Assembly: GCF_001949145.1 (NCBI RefSeq)
Contig: NW_019091546.1
Location: forward strand, 43,708 to 107,707
DNA length: 64,000 nt
DNA from: Acanthaster planci
Lineage: Eukaryota > Echinodermata > Asteroidea > Valvatida > Acanthasteridae
Direction: 5' to 3'
In this document: piece by piece, positions 31,031-44,200 of the stretch
How positions within the stretch are numbered: the first letter of the stretch is position 1
Layout of the letters: the number at the start of each line of letters is the position of its first letter
The notes under the pieces: generated by a model
What the model saw: only the letters and a program-made list of their open reading frames with translations
Database searches by the model: none
Told to the model about the DNA's origin: nothing
Program-made: the position numbers and the translations under genes

Positions 31031-32257
31031 ATTTACCAGGAATGGATTTTGGGCAAAACTGGTACCGATCAAAGCACCTTTTTTTGAAGAATATTTAACC
31101 CGAGAGGAGCACACAAACGGGATGACTGAATAGGGCAACACTCTTTTTCTTTGGGTTTGAGTAGAATGTTGGATCCTCGCAAAAGGAACAATCATAACGT
31201 AGGAAAAATGACTTTTGAGACAACTATTGGAAATGGTAATTGCTCTACTTAACAGAACGTGTCTTCCGCTTAAAGAGAGTAGTTTTCTGATAAGGTTCGC
31301 TTCAATATTTTGCATGCTCTTGCAACACGTAGCAAAAGTTCGCTAGTATTATGTACACTATGCCTTTTCACCGACCCAAACGATCTTGGTATTGTTGCCA
31401 GGTATAGGTATATACCCTTACGGATCCTCCACTGCGCAAAAGGGCGTATCAAAGGCAATACCCAAGGTCTTCCTTCCTAACTTGTACAAAATCCACCATG
31501 ACCTGGAGGATTTCCCTAAGGAGTTCCGGGAGAGGGCCAGGGGTAATTAGGCCTACTTACACTTTCATACGTTTATGCAAAGCGGTGACAGTCACTCCCA
31601 CCGGTTTAAGCAGCCATCACCGGAACTTTTTGACACAGTTGTATAAGTTATTAGCCTTACCCTTGCTTTGAAAACCATCCGATCAAGGAACAGTGGCGCT
31701 TTGCGCTGAATTATATGTAAGTACAACGAAAGACCGTTTAATCAGCTGTCACGCGACTCTCATTTCTCCCCTCGACTTTAGTATCTGCCCCGAGACGCAT
31801 GTGCAATGGTGGGCTTCTGTTGATAACTGATTAGAGAATACGTAATACGGCTAGGTTAAGTGATACTGCTAACTGAGTTAACTGGATGGTGTTCCATTTT
31901 CTGGGCAGACGACAAGACGTCTGCATGTTTGTATTTAAAACGTCTGAAAGTGTTCCGTGCACATTTCATTTGAACGTTAGTTTTGTACAATACACCGTTC
32001 GATTTCTCTCATGTCATGGAATCCAACTGTATATATCTGAAGTTATCGTTGCAGTCTGTGTGCTGCTTAGCCAGCTGTTTAATGTTTATTTCTTTCCAAA
32101 CCACCAGCTCTGAAGTATATTAAAAACTAATCCAATTCCAGCAAAGTTTATGCTCAGTTTATGTCATGCCCCGACGTAATAATGAGCTAATTAATGGCAA
32201 TTACGAAGAGTTGTTACAATATAGATGACATTTAATTCATTATCTATTTAATGGAGT
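31031..32257. other. Downstream of SRCR gene, probable 3' UTR then intergenic
   Basis: No coding signal. The mRNA end was not located; no clear AATAAA lies within 1 kb of the stop. Confidence 0.5.
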
Positions 32258-32435
32258 GGCACCAGACTACAAAACGTTCATTTTTAAAAGTGTAGCTTAA
32301 GACAGATCATTTACTACAAATTCTAAATTATTCTTAGCAAAATTTTTGGACTTTTATTTCGTCACTGTTATTTCAACACTCATGTTCCCAAAATTTCAAA
32401 AAAATGCCTCATTTTCAATTCAAGATGGCCGACAC
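32258..32435 (+). repeat. Dispersed repeat ending in AAGATGGCCGACAC (copy 2)
   Basis: Second copy of the family at 3744-3952, same strand, sharing the start, the CTTTTATTTCGTxxxTG block and the end. Confidence 0.55.
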
Positions 32436-32560
32436 AAAAAGTCATTGAATGAATGCATTCTACTCGGTATCATACTTCGGGGCATGCAGCAGGTCCTCTG
32501 ACCACAGTATTTGCACTTGTGCTACACCCTGTCCTTCCTTGATGTGCTATATGAATGGCT

Positions 32561-32597
32561 AAATAAATAAATAATAATATTAATATTAATAATAATA
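32561..32597. repeat. AAAT/AAT microsatellite
   Basis: AAATAAATAAATAATAATATTAATATTAATAATAAT, preceded by TGTGCTATATGAATGGCT, a layout common at the 3' tail of retroposed elements. Confidence 0.8.
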
Positions 32598-33552
32598 CTT
32601 CCATGTTTGTTTTGTTCTCATCTTCACTCTTTTTTTAGATAGAGGAGAGAGAGTGACGTCCTGAAAGACATTGGGTCGTATGAATAAAAAGTAGCATTTG
32701 CTTTACTACCATTTTGAAGCATTTACTCTTGTGTGTATGAATGATAACAACACAAACACTTTTACTTTAGTGCAATTGCTAAAAGGTAAGCTTGTGCTTG
32801 ACAATAAGCAGTTGCTTCATTTTGTATCAATAAAAATGAGTACGTTCTACAGAAGTGGGGTATTTACTTGACACCTTTCAAGGCTGAGTCAGGGCAAGCT
32901 TGAAAACGAGGAGCATTTACTATAATGTTCAAAATGGCAGCGTTCATGAATGTCTTTCGAAAGAAAAGCTGTATGCCTTTAGAAGGGGATCTCAAGAAAC
33001 CAGATGCAGGCAGTTGTACCGATGTGAGAGTGGCAGAGCAATTTTCTTCATCAAGGTTTTTGCTAGCAAAATTACTGCCATAGTGCTTATCTGCCATGCT
33101 GAGATCTTGAGACACAGCACCATGAAACACTGTATGTGCAGATAACGGAGGCCCTATTGTGCCCAACCATTCGGCTGTGCCGTCAGCCACAAGCATAATG
33201 CATTTGCTAATATTTATAATAGTAGATGCTGAACAGTAAAAGAAACATTTTATTCATAAAAATTTCAAGCCTTTGCTTATTCGTAATGGTTTTACTTCTC
33301 AGTAAATGCTTTTGCTGTTTGCTTGAACTTCGTCGCATTTGCTAGTCTTTATTCATACGACCCATTAGTTTACAGCTGCTCGTCTTTCATTCAATTCGAT
33401 TCAACTGTTTAGAGTCAACAGTTACACGTCTTCATTTTTCAGCTGAAGAAAAAAATAGCCATCCGGGAAAAGCACCCAAAATAACAGCTGATTTCCGGTA
33501 TTTCAAACAACCGCTTTATAGAAAACGTAACCTGATACCTTGCACGATATGG
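32598..33552. other. Intergenic, no gene seen
   Basis: Opposing frames at 32864-33196 and 32900-33145 lack domains. TGGGTCGTATGAATAAA near 32671 and TTTATTCATACGACCCA near 33348 are inverse to each other, about 690 bases apart, and may mark the ends of an inverted-repeat element. Confidence 0.45.
32671..33364. mobile_element. Possible ~0.69-kb inverted-repeat element
   Basis: TGGGTCGTATGAATAAA at about 32671-32687 is the exact reverse complement of TTTATTCATACGACCCA at about 33348-33364. AAAGTAGCATTTGCT follows on the left and GCATTTGCTAGTC precedes on the right. No transposase frame is visible inside, so this would be a non-autonomous element. Target duplication unclear. Confidence 0.55.
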
Positions 33553-33725
33553 GGCCGATGGGTACCCCCAACATGTCCAGGCCCTAGACACACTCTAGAC
33601 TATTTTTACCTAACACATCCCCCAGAAGTCTGTAAAGAATTCCTGAGATTCCAATTAAACAATGACCAACACAAAGGCGGGGGGGTTCTCTCCGCCCCAC
33701 ATCTTGCATTATATGTGAAATTTAA
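33553..33725 (+). repeat. Dispersed repeat (copy 2 of the family in SRCR intron 3)
   Basis: Matches 22401-22585 in the same orientation: GGGTACCCCCAACATGTCCA, CTAACACATCCCCCAGA, ATGACCAACACAAAGG and GGGGGGTTCTCT. Confidence 0.75.
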
Positions 33726-36179
33726 TCTGCACAAGCCTTTTCACGTGAATAAAAGATCAACTTAAGATGTCTAGCCAGTTTCCGCAGAGTGCCACGACTT
33801 GCAGAAAAAGAAATAGGTCCAGCGGGCCCTGTGAAACCACAATTGAAGGAAAATGATACGAACAGAGTTGGGCTAAATTACCACAGTTGTACCAGATGAA
33901 GTCCAATTTACTCAATGAATGCCATACATTCTACATATTCTTTGTATTCTCCGTTTCACAGCGTTTTACTTGTGCCACTTGGTGGCGCTATACATTTGTT
34001 CTGTTCTGCTGGACGGCGCCAGACGACCGAATTGCTCTGTCGGACAGACCAACCGGGACTGAACTCGTTCTCCCCGTTAACTCGTAACAGCGCCCCCAAT
34101 TCTAATATCCAGCTTCGTTGCAGTGGCCCACCGATGCTCAAATGTCATTGTCAGTTCATTCTGTAGGGGAAGGCTGTTTCTTCAGATTGTGTTCATTCCT
34201 ATTTTTTGAAAAATTGAATTTTGGAGTTGTTGGGATAAATTCAGAATTTTTGGGGGTTGTTGAAATAAATTCAGGATATAGTATCACAAATTTACTCGTC
34301 ACATTCAAAATATTGTCTCCAACCTTACAATTAAAGGCACTTGAACGCGCCATATATCAAAGGGACATGTTACGTCAGGGATCTTCAACTACTCTACGTA
34401 TTACGGCTTCCTTGCTTTCTTCTTTGATCACCTTGTTTGCATTATCTGTCTTTCCTTAATTGTTGGATTATCATTTATTTGGATTTGTCTATTTAAACAT
34501 TGAGGTAGGAACTCCGTGGTCTAAAGGTTAGGAAACTCTCCCCCCCCCATCCTATAGGTTACCTCAAATGTCATTTTTTTGTCTGGTTTTCAATGTGTTT
34601 TTTATGTTTCTATTCCATTTTTGATGACTCTGAGATAAATGTTACACGTCAAAGAGAGGGGCCCTTGGGAAATTCCAACGAACCAATGGAGAGTGGAACA
34701 GGTGTATGCAAAGTCTCAGTTGCAGCGATTTTCAGCCACTCGCTATATCACTTAAAATTACAGTCAAATCATAACAAGCGAAAGTGCTCAGCAGGTGCCG
34801 TGCAGCATCAAATTTAAATTCTGTCAAGACTCGATGCTTTCCTGTTGCGTATGGTTACAAAGCATCCAGGCGCTGGAAGTCCATAGGGTTCGCATTTCAA
34901 GAGAGTAAATGTATCATGTGATACCAGAATGCCGCCCTCAGTGATCCCACAAACATGAATGGTTGCACGAGTGCCACTTTGCGTGCTTCCTGATACTGAC
35001 CGACCTGGGTTTTTTAGGGGATGTCATAATGGCGTTTTGTGTAGGTCTACGTCGTATTTTTGGCCCTTCTATAGGCGTGAAATAAGACACGGGGAACACG
35101 ACTAACACAGAATAGTTGGCTAATTTGGGGGGGTGTATTGTTTTTCCCCATCCTGTTATTTCGCTGTCTTAACTGCGCGCTACATCAGATGAAGATTTTT
35201 AAGAAATACTCACCTTCCTTGACTGGAAATGTTTGCTTTATTCCAGGAACTGATCCACGACGTTACTATTTCTGACAAGTCCGCTACTGTTCTGTTTTGT
35301 TTTGTTTTTCAAAATAACAGTTTTTGTTCTTTTAGGACTCTGTTTTGAGCTATGACAAAAAAAGCAAATCTTGCCTTGTCACAAATGTAATCACACCACC
35401 AGACACAGCTACTCTTTAAAGTACCGCTTTTTCATAGATAGGAAAAACAGACTAGTTTCTACTCAAAAAAAGAGAAAGGGTGAACTCTATTAAGACGTCG
35501 ACGCACAGTGCGAATTTCGTGTCCCACCCCCAATTATCTGTGATTGTGTGTAGAGGGCGCGCTCTTCGAGACCACTGTTATGAACACGCAGAAAGACATT
35601 AACCGAAAAGTAAAATTCCATTATTTTGTACTCAGTATTTCTAACCAGTGCGACCTTTCCCCTGTACTTCCTTTTGTTCTCGTGTATTACACATTGAGGC
35701 ACGTTCTAGAACTGTTTACAGGAAGGATCTTCAGTGCAGAATGACATTGCGGTTTTTCTGTGCTTTTCCATCCTCATTGCGAATGCAATAAATGGACGTG
35801 CGCGTGACAAGGACTTTTAGATATTCATGTAGCCTTCTTGTTTCCTTAATTCCCCTCATTTGCAAGGACTGTTTCGACTTGATGAATGGGTGGCGAACAA
35901 GGATCCCCCTCCCCCCAAAATATATATCCTCAGTGTGCACACGGATCTCGAAACAAGAAACAGTATTTTAACAGTATTCTGTCTTTTGGGGGATCGTTTC
36001 ACAGATTTGGGCGGCTGTTTTTAGGGGAAATAATACTACTGCTTGTACAAAGGGCTACTGTTCGTAGGTTTCAACGTACACGAATGCGCGATTTTCGACC
36101 TTTGATGAAGCGACGACTCGTGTTCAGAGCACCGAATGAACTCCTCACGACGGTCTTGGTCTCCTTGAGGACCGTGTAC
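33726..36179. other. Intergenic, no gene seen
   Basis: A short inverted pair (TTGGTGGCGCT near 33979, AGCGCCCCCAA near 34089) may be another small element. A 31-base imperfect tandem duplication (TTGTTGGGATAAATTCAGAA, TTGTTGAAATAAATTCAGGA) is at about 34226-34278. A tRNA A-box-like TGGTCTAAAGG at about 34518 has no B box. Confidence 0.45.
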
Positions 36180-36740
36180 GGACCCTGATTTCGTCGGCTC
36201 GCGTCGGTGATGTTTCACCGTGGGGTACGTGGGGCTGCGTGCTGTGAGTGCACGAGGCGCGAGGCACTGGTCTCTCTCTCTACCTTTTCCACGTGATTAC
36301 ACCGAACAAGGTCTCCCACGCCAGAGCTTGCAATCAAAACACACAAAGGCCGCGCGCGCGCCCAGTAATCTCCCTCAATATTGCCATGATTAACGGTGAT
36401 GATATATAATAAACATTGCTCAGCCGAGCGCGGCTTAAAACGTCCATCCGTTTCTGTTGCAATTTTCGAAAGTTTAATTTGCCTCTGCGCTTGTTTCTCC
36501 CGCCCTTCGAATTAGACGGTTAATTTGGCGCCAAAATAAGAAAAGGAGGAAAAGAGGAGGGAAGAGAACCAGGGCTGTTTCGGCCTGAGCGCCCGTTTAA
36601 TGTTGTCGTGTTTTCAGTCGGCGCACATGCCGGCTTATTTGGATAACCTACCTTGCCAGCACCCGTTATTCCGCCGTGCTGCTCGGCAAAACGGTGGAAA
36701 GGTTGGGCGTGTCTGCCAAGTTCTGGCAATGCGCATTTAA
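36180..36740. promoter_or_regulatory. CpG-rich patch
   Basis: CpG is visibly denser than in the AT-rich flanks (GGCCGCGCGCGCGCCC near 36348). The segment also holds an E2F-like palindrome, TTTGGCGCCAAA, at 36524-36535. It could be an unmethylated promoter-type region, but I see no exon beside it. Confidence 0.3.
36524..36535. promoter_or_regulatory. Perfect E2F-type palindrome TTTGGCGCCAAA
   Basis: It exactly fits the TTTSGCGCSAAA consensus and lies inside a CpG-rich patch. No gene start is recognised nearby, so function is inferred from the motif only. Confidence 0.3.
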
Positions 36741-39700
36741 GTAACTGAGGGGGTGGTGATGTTGAGGGGGGATTCGAAGAGGTTGGGGCTAGCCTTGTTG
36801 CTGAGTTCCGAATACTTAGGATGGAAAGGGAGAGAGCTATACGGTTTCTATCCGTGGGTCCAAAATAATGAAAAGTCAAGTTCATTAATCTTAGAACTAG
36901 AAGCCCACTACCTCAGCCAGCACACAGATTTTCCTTCACGACTGAAAAATGTGCAGAACTGAGAAAAATGGTGAGTTATTTTACGCCTCGGACTCTAGGA
37001 AGAGATGCTGATTCATTCGACCTCATCCAGTACACCATTAAGAAATATAATAAAATGATTAAAGAAAACTTAAGGCTTAGGAAATGCGACGAAAACTAAA
37101 CAAACAATGTGCTCAACAGAACAAGAGTAAACGTGCTGATTGCAACGCCTCCAAAGTACTTTTAAGCCACGCCCTTTCTGCCAGAAGAGTTGTGTGTACT
37201 TTGTTTCGAACAGTCTTACCTGGAAAATAATTTGAAGATGTAAAGATGATTTAGGTCGTTATGAAATACTTCCAAAAGATTGAAGCTCCATAATCTGAAG
37301 GTGCATAAATGCAAGGACAACCAAATTACTGGATAATCCAAGCCGGCTGATTATACGGGCTGATTAATCAAAGTTATGCAAAAAACTTTTGCCTAATTTG
37401 GAAATGATGGGTTGCAGGTAATTTCAATGACAGAGCATAACATTTGTTTTAAATCTCAGTAGTTATTATACTATCGACTCAGTAATAATATGTGGGTCTA
37501 AAAAGTTCAATTTCTTCCTGGCGTTACCGCTGTTCACGCAGTTTTTTATCAGAAAATCATCAATTCCCATAATCCCCCGTCCAAATATTTTGGCTCAAGG
37601 AAACCATTGATTTGGTAGGTCCAGTTGTCTACATAGTTACATCTGCGTGGTTAAAGGAAGAAGGAGATATCGCAATGAACACATGGGCTAAACTAATAAA
37701 ATAGCACTGTTATTTTTGCAATATTAAACCAAGTCATACAGCCCCAGACTACACACATAAAAAACTAACTCAAGCCGTGGGTTGAACCATTTCTTCTTCC
37801 TATTGTAAATGGTACACGTGAATATTTCGTTGGTAACCGGGTCGATTTTATTGACGTCTGGCTATGAACCCGACTCGCTTTCCTGCGCATGTTATGCTGT
37901 CTTATTATCCGAAGGTGTTCATTTTGGAGTCGGGCAATATTTTTTGAAGGGCTCCTGCACTGCGGATCGAAAGTGAACGGAACTGAGTATTTTAACGCTC
38001 CTTTTTTCCGTATTGATTTGTGTCAGAGCTGCGCGTTGACAATGACAGGCGATATTGTCCACCATAATTATTAATAGTTGAGCCCAATTTTATGGAGGGA
38101 ATTAGGGCCCTGTGCTCCCAAATTCCATCCAGGAATTATTTTTTCTGCGTTGTTCGTAAGATGACAAGCGAGGTTTGTAGTTACTTGCTATACCTTTGTC
38201 GTTTCTTGTATCGTACAATCAGAGAGCTGTTGGCATGCAGCTACATTGTGGATGGCAAACTTTGCTCGCTTTCATGGGCCAGCTTAGTGGCATGTACGCA
38301 TTGTCGGTCTTTTTGCAAAAACCAAAAGCCTCCAAGCTATAAGCAGAGGATACTGTAGGTATGACGCAAGGGTCAGGGGTCACAAGTTTAGAGCCCGGGT
38401 ATTTTCGATTTTATCAGCGTCAACATCTCAAAAATAAGGCTTGTCCCATATCCAGTGGGCAATACTGCAAGTGTGTGGCCACTGAGAACATATTTCAGGA
38501 GCAAAGCCTACGTTTATGGAGGAAAGTTGTATTTTGCATTTCGCCTGGCATTGATTTCGGCCAAGGCGACCTCTGATTTCAGTGTAAAGTCAAATATTGT
38601 AGTATCAACAGCTGCCAGTAGGATACGGGAGTTTAAGTTCAACAACTAGCCTACCTACGCAACCAGAAATAATCGAGCATCAGTGCTACCATCTGAACAT
38701 GCCAAATATAGACGGAACGACTTCAAAATATTTGGGCTATTTCCCGAAACTGCAGGAATTCCCCCAGTCTTGGTCATGTGGACATTGGGTGATACCGGGC
38801 CCTTGATTCGTAGAGTAATCAGAATCATCGGGTCTTGTATCCAGACTAGGTGTTCATTTTTTTTTGGCAGTTCACAGTCCTTTTTGCATCACCAAAGGGC
38901 AATTCCTACGAAAGGAATCAGCGTGGCCAGGAAAATTGCGCCCTCTCTTGGTCTAGCTTGGGACTCGTAGGTGCAGATAGCTACCGCCGAAGTCTGCAAG
39001 GATATGAATCGGGATGTGTGTAAAACAAACAGTTACAACACAATTATAACATGAAGTCTGTCAGATTTCTAAACAGTTTCAGTGGAGTACCTTTTCCCCT
39101 TCTATTTGGGTGTCTCCTATTTCGAGTGGTCTCAATCCGCAGGCTTTCTCATGCAGGCCACAAGTGTGCAAATACAGCAATGGGGTCATTAATCACTGTA
39201 CAAACCGCCGACTGCATGCAAGGGCCCACGCAGCCGAGACTTGTAAAGCGGTTTTGCCGGTGCAGCATCAATCAAGGCCCGCATGTTGCCTCGGCCACTT
39301 AAGGAGAGCAGAGTCCTCGAGATTATTACATCTCCTTCGCCTGATTGTCCGTTTGAACTGGACGAGATGAGATCTGATGAGGTGAAATGTTGACTTTAAA
39401 GACGGCTTCCTTCCTTGCCAAAGATAACCACAGTGCTTCCTCGCTGCACGAGTTGGATAACTCTTTTGAACCTAGAAGTGCTATGTGTAACAAAAATGGT
39501 TTTAATAGATAGATCCTTTTATACACAACGTCTGGATCGAACCTCAGTGTCTGACATGTCGTCCTGGTCAGTTTCCATGGTGCTTCACTGCATTGCGCTG
39601 TCTTATATAGTTGTCTTAAATGAAATACCAAGGTTTTAGACAGACCATTCCATCGCATTCTCATTGAGAAAAATTGAGTACCTTTTTGTTGTTTTCTTTT

Positions 39701-39881
39701 ATCACTGGATTGCTGTCCGTGGAACAGTTTCCTCTATTCATTGCATTCTGTAACATACTGACAACAGAATCTGGCTCGATTAATTGGATATCGCTTGTGA
39801 ATTGCTCGGGAACAAATCTACTGCTTGCTCTCGCGGGATCTCTCGTGTCAGTCTGCGAACTCCAGGGGAAATGGATGAGTA
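36741..39881. other. Intergenic, no gene seen
   Basis: Mostly AT-rich unique sequence. Frames at 38092-38358, 38683-38970 and 39326-39664 have no domain or splice support. Confidence 0.5.
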
Positions 39882-41242
39882 TGGAATTCCATATCTGCCG
39901 TCGCTCGTCGTGCGTCGCCCGTCGTGCGTCGCCCGTCATGCGTCGCCCATCGTCCGTGTTTGTTTTTCTTTTTTTGGTCACGATTGCGTAGTGGTATTTT
40001 TAACTTTGACCCTTGATCTTTTCACATGTCCATGTCCTTGTTCGATCGATCCACCATGCCTGACTCTCATTTTAGCAGTAGAACTAGAAGATGTATTCTT
40101 TTTTTGCAGTTGCGCCGAACTCCACTTGAAAGAAGAAACATCCTTCCATTTTTAATTAAAGACTGTCATCGGTAAAGTGACTTGTATTTGAAATAATACC
40201 ATTGTTTGTTACAGAAATAATTTAACAAAATATGCTTTTGTTGGGGTAGATTGTTTTTCTCGATAATTTAGTTACTCTAGACGTAACTTTACTCGTTGAC
40301 GGCTTGACGTTAGGTCTGTAGCCAGTATAATATTTCTGTCTGTCCCTGCACGATATCCCACAGAGCGGAATGTAAATAATAAATTATTTACAATGTTTGA
40401 TTCCTTAATATGTTTTATAAGAGACGGACTGATTCAAAATTATTTTGAGGGCAGGTATACCTATGATGAAATCTGCTGTATACTCCAAATTAGACATGAC
40501 TTGAGTTGCAGGTAGGCTCACAGACCTCTTTTAAACAGTAACGTTACTTGTTAGCCCTATAAATAATGCTGATGTGCTGGACAACCTGTTCTCATTGGTC
40601 TATCCACCATGGCATAAACACCCACAAAAACCAACACGTCACATCTTTTTAAACTTAAACCAAGTGGTAATTGCCCCGTAACAATACATTTAATAAACAG
40701 TTTGCTATCCACAGCACTCTCTAGTATTTCTGGATTTCAAGGTGAAATTGGGAGGACAAAATGGAATATCTGTATCGGTTGTCAGATTTCTCTCTAGAAG
40801 TTGATGAAAACAAGTCGACACATTTGTACAGTATGCAAATTAGAATTAGACTGTGAAAAAGTTGGCCTGAACATTTTTACTGAAAATGTTTCTCCTAAAA
40901 AAACACTCGGTTGAATTCTCAGAAAGGCAACATTTTCTTGTCAAGGGGCAGGGGTAGTCTAGCATTATTGGCATTAATTATGGGACTAGTATATGCTTTG
41001 CAGGTGGGATTTGTACTTGCCTTATTGGAAAAAGATCCTTTGAAGTGAATGGAATCATCACATTGTCATTTGTTAAACTCCGGCTTTTGCAGGTCCTATG
41101 CAACCCATTTTATGGGCGATGCACGACAGGCGACGCACGACGGGCGACCAAAAATGGCATGTTTGGAACTGGTAAACGGCAGAATTGGGACACAACAAAA
41201 AGCAAAGGGCAACGGACGACGGGCGACGGCAGATATGGAATT
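39882..41242. mobile_element. Possible foldback-like element with minisatellite arms
   Basis: GGAATTCCATATCTGCCGTC is at about 39883-39902 and its exact reverse complement is at about 41222-41242. Inward from each lies an array of GTCGCCCGTCGTGC-like units (39900-39955 on the left; GACGACGGGCGAC and GCACGACAGGCGACGCACGA at 41110-41225 on the right). Inverted arms made of short tandem repeats around a non-coding middle fit foldback elements. Two independent insertions of one repeat family in opposite orientation is the alternative. Confidence 0.45.
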
Positions 41243-44200
41243 CCGTAGATGAGTGAGTTACCTCAATTATGACGTAAAACTCAATCCCAGAAGACGGACC
41301 AGGTTGTCTTCGACGCCCATAAAGAACTCTCGTGTCCCCGCCCAACTTTAGGATACCCATAGTCCATAACAAGGCATTCATTTTATGAGTACATCAGGTC
41401 GATCTGACAATTAACAATTTTGTCATGTGTAGTTCATAGTCTCTTGCGTGTCGCCCGCGTTCATTGAGCATTGCAAACGTAGACATACTTTAATGCCCTG
41501 TTTCCAAAAAAGGGGGTTTCCCAAGAACGATGTGCCCGATTTTCACAAATCGGTGTCAAATAAACACTAGAGAGTACTGGAAAGAAATGTATGTCCCCTC
41601 TCTTCTCGTTGTGGGTTGGGTTCATGTTACATTCCCGCCCAAAGAAATTCCCTTAGGGGAAAAATGTTACATTATCATCGATCCCAAGCATTTATAAGGT
41701 GTGGCGAGTTTTCTTAAAGTTGATTCCAAGACTCAACCTGTAGTGTTTTTTTATTATTAAAAAGGGATTAGGGAGACGAACTGCGAAGTCGTAAATGCGG
41801 CTAATTAATTGAATTCTCCTTGGATTTGTCTCTCAGTGAGTGGTGTAGATTATTAATGGCTCGAACTCTTCTTGATGCCACTTGGGCGGAAATCATTCCG
41901 TGCACTGACCGATCAAGGAGAGATGTGGTTTTTTTTTTTCTGAAGTCTGGCTCGTGCCGGCAATCAATGCTCATCGAACTCCAATAGTTTGCACCAACTG
42001 TTCTCCAGTGGACCACTGTCGAGGCATCGACTGTGCTTTGCGCCTGGCCTGAATGGCGGGTGCAGCTCGCCACCCGCAAATCGTTCTGTCGGTGTCACAG
42101 TGTTTCAATCTAATTGGCCGCGAATGAGTCACGTGTCATTATTTTAGGAATCAATCGCGACCAGCTGCAGGCAACTTTAACAAAGCAATTGCGATTGAGC
42201 GGATTTTTTTTATAATAAGCACCAGAAACGTTCAACATCACTCGTGGTTTAAATTGTGACCCTTAGGTTTGCACTACATTTCCAAATTACAAATGAGCCA
42301 GTAATCGTGCAGCCCTGGCATATGACCCCTGAGTTGTGTCCCTATAGTAAGGCTCTTCCGGTGGTCAAGGGAACGCAATAACAGTAGCAGAAGATTGACA
42401 TGCCATTAACAGCTGGAAGGCTTTATCCTGAAACCTGTTTGGTAACACACAAGGTTGTCTTCCTCTTTCCTCATTTCGTTCTCCCCTCCTTTTACTATTT
42501 TTACCCACACTTCAAGGGGAAGTCCCAACTTTTACAAGTTGAAAACCGCCCAACTGTGCAAGCGTGCCACTGGCTATACGTACAGCCATGCGAAGAATGA
42601 TCTGGGTTTGCTTCAGGTTATAAGCTGACGGCATTTGGTAGGTGGGTGTCATTTTATTTTTGTTGCAGAATTGGATTTAAACAGCATTCAGACTTTCCAG
42701 AGATGGGGAACATGACTTCCCAGCACAAGAAGATACAAAAAGCAACACTTTTCCTTCCTTTGTTCCTGAATTACACTTTCTGTATTCCAAGCTTGGATTT
42801 CAAGGTTAACCATTTCAAAGGATGCATTGTAAGTTTGCTAACGTTTCGGTTGATTGTGTTTATCTAGATGACTTATGCAAAGAACTGCAGTACCTCTACG
42901 ATTCTGATGGATGGAATTACAATATAAACAATGAAAGATTCTTCCCTCCTAATGGGACTTTCCTCAATTTCTGGTGTACTTCTTCAACGCATCCGCCATC
43001 TTGGATTCGACATCGCTGCCATAACCCCAAGTTTTTATTCCGGTAGCCTGACTATAGGAGTATAAATCAATAAACCTAATTATGCTCGGCAGCCAAACTT
43101 GTAGTCACATCTGGGACAGGAAAACAAATTATTTAGCTAGCACCTCGGATTTTGTTTGGTGTGTTGTTTTGCTGATGAAGGCGAATTCGATTTTGGTGTC
43201 ACTTCGTTGGTGATTGATACCTGGCACCGAGATACCAGGCCGCCCGCGCGGGACACGGACGGGTTAATGATGAACGGCGGAGCTGCCGCGTGGAATTGGA
43301 AATTGAAGGGCCACAACCAGAGCTGTATATCGACCTTGTGTTGAGGACACGACTTGGGCCTGTCCTCAGTGAAGACTACAACATTATTTCGTTAAGAAGT
43401 CTTCCATTTGCTGCCAAGCAGACTTGGAACTTTCTAAAGGGCACACTCTTCAAACTCGGCAATTTGTAAAACGGCTAGAATGGAAATTTCTTCAACTAAT
43501 CGATTTTTTTCAAATCACTTATTCTAATCGATATGTACTTCTCACTTCGCTGGACAAATTCTACCATCAAACTGTACTAGTCTCATGAATAGTTTTGCTT
43601 TCAAATTCCGCTCTACCAAAAAGTTTGCTTTCTCCAGAATCAGTGACTGAGCATACAAATATTGAACTCTGTGGAAGACACTGCTGAAAGTATACCGCTC
43701 TTCAATTGTCCAGTATTGTTGTGGCATCACTCATGAAAGTAGTCTACGCAACTCTCTCTTAACAAGAAAGATTTTTATGACAAAGTGAGAAGAGCATGTG
43801 CTTTGCTCGACAGATTTGCAACCTCATGTTTACCAAACAGCACTTTATCTCCGCGGACTTTCTAACACTCCCTGATACTTCTGGTAATGAATACTAGTTT
43901 TTTTGACATTAAGAAATCCACCTTTTCATTCCAACACGAATTATGAACCTGGACCGATTTGAACCCCGATTTCCAACCATCGATTGGTATTATGTCGCCG
44001 TCACTCACTGGTGAAATAATGACCAAGGAATGGGCCAAACCGCCGCTGATACTGAAGCGTTAAACAAAAAAAAATCCTTTCATTTTTCTAATCTGGGACG
44101 AGGTAAATCAGGACATATGTTGAGGGGTCATACCTCCTAATGGTCTAGCAGCTGGCACAGCGAGGCGTAGGGCGATCGATGTGGATGCTTCAGCGCAATG

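Noticed and set aside
33979-34099. Small inverted-repeat element (TTGGTGGCGCT ends)
   Set aside because: Only about 11 bases match and no target duplication was found; too short to claim.
36520-36885. 121-codon minus-strand frame
   Set aside because: Proline/serine-rich reading caused by base composition of a CpG-rich patch; no domain or splice support.
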